Assembly (NCBI GenBank): GCA_014803765.1
Contig: JAAVBC010000006.1
Location: 20,733-69,109 of the forward strand
DNA: 48,377 bases
Direction: 5' to 3'
Source of the DNA: Bacteroides sp.
GTDB lineage: Bacteria; Bacteroidota; Bacteroidia; Bacteroidales; Muribaculaceae
In this document: positions 43,880-48,377 of the stretch, piece after piece
Position numbering within the stretch: the stretch's first letter is position 1
Layout: the number at the start of each line of letters is the position of its first letter
Notes under the pieces: model-generated
Databases searched by the model: none
What the model was told of the DNA's origin: nothing
The model's input: only the letters and a program-made list of their open reading frames with translations
Program-made: the position numbers and the translations under genes

Positions 43880-45940
43880 ATGAAGAAATTCTTTAATAAA
43901 TTAAATATCATAAGAATCGCCATGCTGCTCGGCGCTACAATCATCATTATGCTGATTATGCCCCGCGCCGATCATCAGTCGTTCTCCTACGAACTTAATC
44001 AACCCTGGAAATATCCTTTGCTGACCGCTGAGTTCGACACCCCAATTCTTCGCGACTCCGCATCTATCAATCGCATGCGCGACAGCATCGAGGCTGATTT
44101 CATACCCTTTGCTATCCGAAGAAATGATATAGCCGCCGAAAATATCCGCCGCTTCTCCACGTCGCAACATGCTGAAATTACTCCTGCCGAAAAGAACATA
44201 CTGACCTCCCTTTTGAATAATGTCTATCAGCAGGGAATCGCCGAGAAAGGACTCTACACCAAAATTCATACGGGTAATAACACCAAAATACGCACTTTAT
44301 CGGAGGAGCGCAAGGATGTGCCCCCCGTGATTCGCACTCAGGAGGGTAACTCTCTGCTGACATCCAAGCAGGCTTTCGACTATGTGGATTCGGCATATTC
44401 GGCTGCCACAGGCATCAAGCGCGGAGAAATGAAGGCTTCGCTGGCTCGCAGCCTGACCGCCGTCATCGCTCCCGACGTTCTCCTCGATTCCGTCAATGAC
44501 ACCAAATATCGCAATCAGGAACTCCTAAATGTCAGCGGAGCGCTCGGAGTCATAAAGAAAGGACAAAGAATCGTAGACCGCGGTGAGATTATCAATCGAC
44601 AGATTTTCACAAACCTCAACACTTATCAGGAACTCCTGCAGAGCAAACGCGCCGAGACTACCACGAATTATTATTTCTATCTCGGTCAGGGACTCTATAT
44701 CCTCATCTGCTGGCTGATACTCTATATCTTCCTCGCAATATATCGCAAGGAATTTTATGCAAATCTGCGTAAGATGACATTCCTTGTCTGCTACATCACT
44801 TTCTTTACTGTCGTGGCAGCCCTCGTTCTGGAATGGAATCCGACGGCGCTGTCGCTCATTCCGTTCGCCGCGGTGCCGGTCATTGTAATGGTGTTCTTTG
44901 ATTCGCGGACTGCTATATTCTCCCTCCTCGTCTGCGTCTTGATGATGGGACTAATTGCTACATATCAGTTCCAGTTCGTATTCCTCGAACTGACGGCAGG
45001 ACTGGCTGCCACTTTCTCCATCAATCATCTCTCAAAGCGCAGCCAGTTGCTGCGGACAGCCATTGTCACGCTGGCTGTCTATTGCCTTGCCTATACAGCA
45101 TTGACAATCGCTACCGACGGCAACCTCGACAACTTCTCTCCCCGCCTCATCCTTTTCTTCTTCTTTAATTCTCTCATCCTCTCTTTCGCCTATATCCTCG
45201 TGCTTATCGTCGAGAAATGCTTCGGGTTCACTTCAATGGTGACTCTCGTAGAACTTTCCGACATCAATAATCCCCTCCTCCGCCGACTTGCCGAGGAAGC
45301 GCCCGGCACATTCCAGCACTCGATGCAGGTCTCCACTCTCGCTGCCGAGGCTGCCCGCGCTATCGGGGCAAACACGCAGCTCGTGCGTACGGGCGCCCTC
45401 TATCATGACATAGGGAAACTCGAAAGCCCCATATTCTTTACTGAGAATCAACACGGCATCAACCCTCATGCAGGACTGAATCCCGAAACTTCCGCACATA
45501 AGATAATATCCCACGTCACCAACGGACTGACGCTTGCATCCAAAGCCAAGCTCCCGCAGGTGATAAAAGACTTTATCTCTCAGCATCACGGCAAGGGGCT
45601 TGCAAAATATTTCTATAACACTGCCGTCAATAATGCTCCGGAAGGGGAGGAAGTCGACCCGACTCTTTTCCAATACCCCGGACCCAATCCGCAGTCGAAG
45701 GAGACTGCAATCCTGATGATGGCTGACAGCGTGGAGGCGGCATCACGCAGCCTTAAGGATTATACTCGCGAAAGCATCGACAATCTCGTCAATAAGATTA
45801 TCGACACTCAGATTGCCGACGGACTCTTTAAGGAATCCCCTCTTTCATTCGCGGATGTAGAGACAATCAAGGATACTTTCAAGAAGCGACTCGCTACAAT
45901 CTATCATACCCGCATCGCATACCCGACTATCAATAAATAG
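43880..45940 (+). CDS. pgpH: PgpH-type membrane c-di-AMP phosphodiesterase (7TM-HD)
   Basis: A 686-residue membrane protein. An N-terminal helix (AMLLGATIIIMLIMP) precedes an extracytoplasmic 7TMR-HDED-type domain (about 35-255). Seven transmembrane helices follow (about 265-450), then a cytoplasmic HD domain. The HD motif is HDIGKLE with His509-Asp510; the conserved EAPGTFQHS and HHGKG motifs and the signature MADSVEAASRSLKDYT are present. PgpH hydrolyses c-di-AMP to 5'-pApA. The gene starts 72 bp after the Rel gene with no clear promoter between, so co-transcription is likely. Length matches the family (about 680-720). Confidence 0.88.
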   Translation: MKKFFNKLNIIRIAMLLGATIIIMLIMPRADHQSFSYELNQPWKYPLLTAEFDTPILRDSASINRMRDSIEADFIPFAIRRNDIAAENIRRFSTSQHAEITPAEKNILTSLLNNVYQQGIAEKGLYTKIHTGNNTKIRTLSEERKDVPPVIRTQEGNSLLTSKQAFDYVDSAYSAATGIKRGEMKASLARSLTAVIAPDVLLDSVNDTKYRNQELLNVSGALGVIKKGQRIVDRGEIINRQIFTNLNTYQELLQSKRAETTTNYYFYLGQGLYILICWLILYIFLAIYRKEFYANLRKMTFLVCYITFFTVVAALVLEWNPTALSLIPFAAVPVIVMVFFDSRTAIFSLLVCVLMMGLIATYQFQFVFLELTAGLAATFSINHLSKRSQLLRTAIVTLAVYCLAYTALTIATDGNLDNFSPRLILFFFFNSLILSFAYILVLIVEKCFGFTSMVTLVELSDINNPLLRRLAEEAPGTFQHSMQVSTLAAEAARAIGANTQLVRTGALYHDIGKLESPIFFTENQHGINPHAGLNPETSAHKIISHVTNGLTLASKAKLPQVIKDFISQHHGKGLAKYFYNTAVNNAPEGEEVDPTLFQYPGPNPQSKETAILMMADSVEAASRSLKDYTRESIDNLVNKIIDTQIADGLFKESPLSFADVETIKDTFKKRLATIYHTRIAYPTINK

Positions 45941-46025
45941 TTGAGCACTCTTCAATATTATTTCTTATTCAGGCGTTATAATAATAAGTAATATTGGAGT
46001 TAATCTTCTCAACCCGAAATTTAAT

Positions 46026-46562
46026 ATGGAAATTTTCCTCATTATAGTCAGTGTGCTCCTATGGCTGGGAGCTTTGGTGGCGCTTCCGAAACGCATTCTT
46101 CTGGCGCCGGCGCTCTCCTACTGCGCCATGCTCATCATCAGTTTTGCGAAAAGCGGCGGGTATCCTATCGTGCCTGTCTCCAACGGACTGACGATCTCCT
46201 GGCTCGCCATATCGCTCGTCGTGATGCTGATAATCCTGCTCCAGAATCCGGCTATTCGCCAGCAGAGCCGCGGAGTCGGATATATGACTGTCGGCGCCCT
46301 TGCAGGAATGGCAGTCGGACTCGCCGGCTTCACATTCTCCACCTCCCTGCAGCTCCTCTATGCAATCATGATTCTCGCTACCGCCGGCGGAATCATCCTC
46401 GGAATGCTCCTCTTCGCCAATACCCCCGACGGCAGAGCCGTCAGTCCCTCCTCCGGAAATTTCCTTAAGTATCTCCTCGCCAAAGGTTTTCCGATTCTGA
46501 TAACTGTAGCCCAGATCGGAATTGTAGCAGTAATTCTCATAGCAGGTCATCTTATGGCTTGA
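46026..46562 (+). CDS. integral membrane protein of unknown function
   Basis: A 178-residue protein with about five or six hydrophobic segments (such as IFLIIVSVLLWLGALVAL, ISWLAISLVVMLIILL, and ILITVAQIGIVAVILIAG). No family is recognised. It is 85 bp after pgpH and 14 bp before the DUF4919 gene. The short spacing suggests coupling with the latter. Confidence 0.7.
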   Translation: MEIFLIIVSVLLWLGALVALPKRILLAPALSYCAMLIISFAKSGGYPIVPVSNGLTISWLAISLVVMLIILLQNPAIRQQSRGVGYMTVGALAGMAVGLAGFTFSTSLQLLYAIMILATAGGIILGMLLFANTPDGRAVSPSSGNFLKYLLAKGFPILITVAQIGIVAVILIAGHLMA

Positions 46563-46576
46563 TTTATATATTTGAA

Positions 46577-47455
46577 ATGAAACTAAAGCGTATATTCTCG
46601 ATAATTCTCCCTGCTCTTCTCCTTGCAGCAATCCCCGTCGCCGCAGCCCAGACCGCCGCGAAGGGGAAAAACGCGCGTAAAATCACAGTCGAAAAACCGG
46701 ATCTGGAAAAGATTGCCAAAGCTACTCTCGACCCGAAAAGCGAATTCTATTTTCCGAATCTGATGAAGACGTTTAACCGCAACGACACTTCGATGACCAA
46801 GGAGCAATATCGCAATCTCTACCTCGGATATCTCTTTCAGGAGGATTACGACCCCTATCGCACATCCCCCTATAATGCTCAGACAGATTCCCTCCTTGAA
46901 GTCACCACCGCTACTAAAGCGCGTCTGACCGCCATGACCGATTCCCTCAATAAGCTTATTAAAGCAAATCGCATATCGGGGCATGAAGCTGAAAAACAGA
47001 AGGAGCGCCTGAGCAACACCTATAAGCGACAGCTCCGCGAACTCTCGACTGCCACCGAGCTGTCACTGAAGGATAATCCGTTCGATCTGCGTCAGATGTC
47101 GGTGCTCGTACGCGCCTCTAAGGAGATGGGAAATGCGATGAAAGCAAAAATATGGGAATATCGCCTTGAGAATATATTAGGTGCGATTAAATCGACCGGC
47201 ACAGGCGAGGATATGGACAACGCATTCTATGTCATCTATCCGATGCATGAGTATAATATGATTCAGCTTTTAGGGTATTCACCGACAGCTGTGGATTTCC
47301 CGGCAGAGGGATTCGACTATATCTCGGTAACTCCGGATGCAGATTCCGGCATTAAAATCCGCAAACCTGTAGAGGGATTCTATTTCAATGTCATCCCTCT
47401 GACGGAGCAATATGAGCTGAAGCACCCGGAAGAGCAGGAAGCGAGTGAGGAGTAG
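46577..47455 (+). CDS. exported DUF4919-like protein
   Basis: ATG 46577 gives 292 residues with a signal peptide (MKLKRIFSIILPALLLAAIP, then VAAA|QT); an upstream TTG at 46559 is less likely. The body resembles DUF4919 of Bacteroidetes (SMTKEQYRNLYLGYLFQEDYDPYR). No catalytic motif is seen. It starts 14 bp after the membrane-protein gene. Its stop codon lies inside the first unit of a 21-bp tandem repeat. Confidence 0.75.
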   Translation: MKLKRIFSIILPALLLAAIPVAAAQTAAKGKNARKITVEKPDLEKIAKATLDPKSEFYFPNLMKTFNRNDTSMTKEQYRNLYLGYLFQEDYDPYRTSPYNAQTDSLLEVTTATKARLTAMTDSLNKLIKANRISGHEAEKQKERLSNTYKRQLRELSTATELSLKDNPFDLRQMSVLVRASKEMGNAMKAKIWEYRLENILGAIKSTGTGEDMDNAFYVIYPMHEYNMIQLLGYSPTAVDFPAEGFDYISVTPDADSGIKIRKPVEGFYFNVIPLTEQYELKHPEEQEASEE

Positions 47456-47600
47456 TGATTAAGTAGTAAGGAGTAGTGATTAAGTAGTAAGGAGTAGTGA
47501 TTAAGTAGTAAGTAGTAAGGAGTAGTGATTAAGTAGTAAGGAGTAGTGATTAAGGAGTAAGGAGTAGTGATTAAGTAGTAAGGAATAGTGATTAAAGAGT
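47449..47600 (+). repeat. 21-bp tandem repeat, about seven copies, at a stop codon
   Basis: The unit ggagtagtgattaagtagta(a) starts at 47449, 47470, 47491, 47519, 47540, 47561 and 47582 (last copy decayed), with seven extra bases after the third copy. The first copy contains the TAG stop of the DUF4919 gene. The unit has a stop codon in every plus-strand frame. Confidence 0.92.
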
Positions 47601-47650
47601 GAGGAGTGAGGAGGCGGAATTTTGAATTGTAAATTAAAAAAATAAACGAT

Positions 47651-48232
47651 ATGGAACAGAATGAAAAAGTAGGACCCGGCAAGTATGTCAAGTATGCCTA
47701 CAAACTTTATAGCGAACCGGATGGCGAACTCCTTTTTGAAGCTAAGGAGGATGCTCCGGATGAGATGGTGTATGGCGTTAGCCACGAGGTTGTGCCCGGG
47801 CTTATTGCTGCCCTCAAGGATTTGGGTGCGGGTGATAAGTTTGAGGTTGTGCTCCCCCCGGCTGCCGCATTCGGCGACAGATATGACGACAATGTAGTCA
47901 CTCTGGAGCGTGAGATTTTCGAGCGCGACGGAGAGCTTGCCGAAGAAGTGAAAGTCGGTGCGGAACTTCCGATGATGACTGCGGAAGGTTTCCGTATCCT
48001 CGGACGCGTTCTGGACATTGACGACAAGGGGATCCGCATGGACTTCAACCATCCCTTTGCAGGAAAGACAGTGAAATATGTCGGCAATGTCGTTGAGGTT
48101 CGCGAAGCGACTCCCGAAGAACTTCATCCGGCAGGAGGATGTGGCGGCGGATGCTGCTGCGGCTCCGAAGGCAGCTGCCACGAAGGCGACTGCGGCAGCG
48201 GATGCAGCGAAGGCTCCTGCGGCTGCCACTAA
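47651..48232 (+). CDS. slyD: SlyD-like FKBP peptidyl-prolyl isomerase with metal-binding tail
   Basis: A 193-residue cytoplasmic protein. The FKBP domain (KYVKYAYKLYSEPDGELLFEA) and IF (insert-in-flap) domain, with FGDRYDDNVVTL and MDFNHPFAGKTVKY, are those of SlyD, a proline isomerase and chaperone. The tail after residue 160 holds nine Cys and two His (GGCGGGCCCG to SGCSEGSCGCH), like the nickel-binding tails of SlyD proteins that help hydrogenase maturation. It is separated from the DUF4919 gene by the 21-bp repeat and a further 50 bp, and is followed by a terminator. No hydrogenase genes are in view, so metal storage or homeostasis is also possible. Confidence 0.9.
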   Translation: MEQNEKVGPGKYVKYAYKLYSEPDGELLFEAKEDAPDEMVYGVSHEVVPGLIAALKDLGAGDKFEVVLPPAAAFGDRYDDNVVTLEREIFERDGELAEEVKVGAELPMMTAEGFRILGRVLDIDDKGIRMDFNHPFAGKTVKYVGNVVEVREATPEELHPAGGCGGGCCCGSEGSCHEGDCGSGCSEGSCGCH

Positions 48233-48308
48233 TCCCCAGACATACGCACTTCTTTCTTAGACAGAAGTCCCCAAGCCGCTTTGGCGCCAACTCATAGAAA
48301 TATAACAG

Positions 48309-48335
48309 AAAGCCGGAATAAATCCGGCTTTTTTT
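48309..48335 (+). terminator. intrinsic terminator of slyD
   Basis: AAAGCCGGA (48309-48317) pairs with TCCGGCTTT (48323-48331), followed by T residues. Confidence 0.88.
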
Positions 48336-48377
48336 AGGAATGTCTAAACATTCGCTTCGAGGTTTCTCCTCAATTTG

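Noticed and set aside
47449..47600. CRISPR array
   Set aside because: Repeats are directly contiguous without unique spacers, and no cas gene is present.

Overview
The window looks like a chromosomal segment of a Bacteroidales bacterium, most plausibly Muribaculaceae (S24-7) or a close relative. The reasons are SusC/SusD/SusE/SusF starch-uptake genes, proteins ending in type IX secretion (T9SS) sorting domains, BACON, DUF4836, DUF4919 and DUF2027 families, and promoters of the Bacteroidetes type (TTTG, about 20 bp, TAnnTTTG). There is no phage, insertion sequence, CRISPR array, tRNA or rRNA that I can see. The genus is an inference.

Layout. (1) 1-7313: the end of a BACON/fibronectin-like surface protein, then a 2189-residue mosaic surface protein with starch-binding-like modules, chitobiase-C-like repeats and a T9SS tail. 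Both are visibly AT-richer than the rest of the window, except for two GC-rich blocks inside the giant gene. (2) 7333-17569: six exported proteins on the plus strand. They are an LPP20-like protein, a small LPP20-like protein, a transglutaminase-like protein with an intact Cys-His-Asp triad, a WD40-like propeller with an OmpA-like end, a TPR-caspase with an intact His/Cys dyad, and an LPP20/DUF4384-like protein. I consider this putative envelope caspase system the most interesting part of the window. (3) 17646-22315, minus strand: an aspartate aminotransferase, a SusA-type neopullulanase and a PurF-like protein that lacks the catalytic N-terminal cysteine. (4) 22430-25614: a DUF4836 lipoprotein with an ABC ATPase and an FtsX-like permease. 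(5) 25765-34835: a starch-uptake operon with a structured leader and small ORF, susC, susD, susE-like and susF-like genes, then a separately promoted T9SS starch-binding protein. (6) 34961-38690: sufB, phoH, DUF2027 and DUF695-like genes. (7) 38782-41568: a large T9SS-anchored GH13 amylase, followed by a structured intergenic stretch. (8) 41966-48232: a short Rel (ppGpp) enzyme, a PgpH-type c-di-AMP phosphodiesterase, a membrane protein, a DUF4919 protein and a SlyD-like PPIase.

How they work together. The GH13 amylase at 38782 and the binding proteins at 744 and 33942 would act at the cell surface through T9SS. SusC/D/E/F would bind and import maltooligosaccharides, and the periplasmic SusA-type enzyme would finish their breakdown. 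This is a starch system dispersed over about 40 kb with no susR or susB in view. The caspase cluster appears independent of starch use. Its proteins are all predicted to be exported, and two of them share a domain, which points to one envelope machine. Short tandem repeats sit at or just after four stop codons, a recurrent feature of this window.
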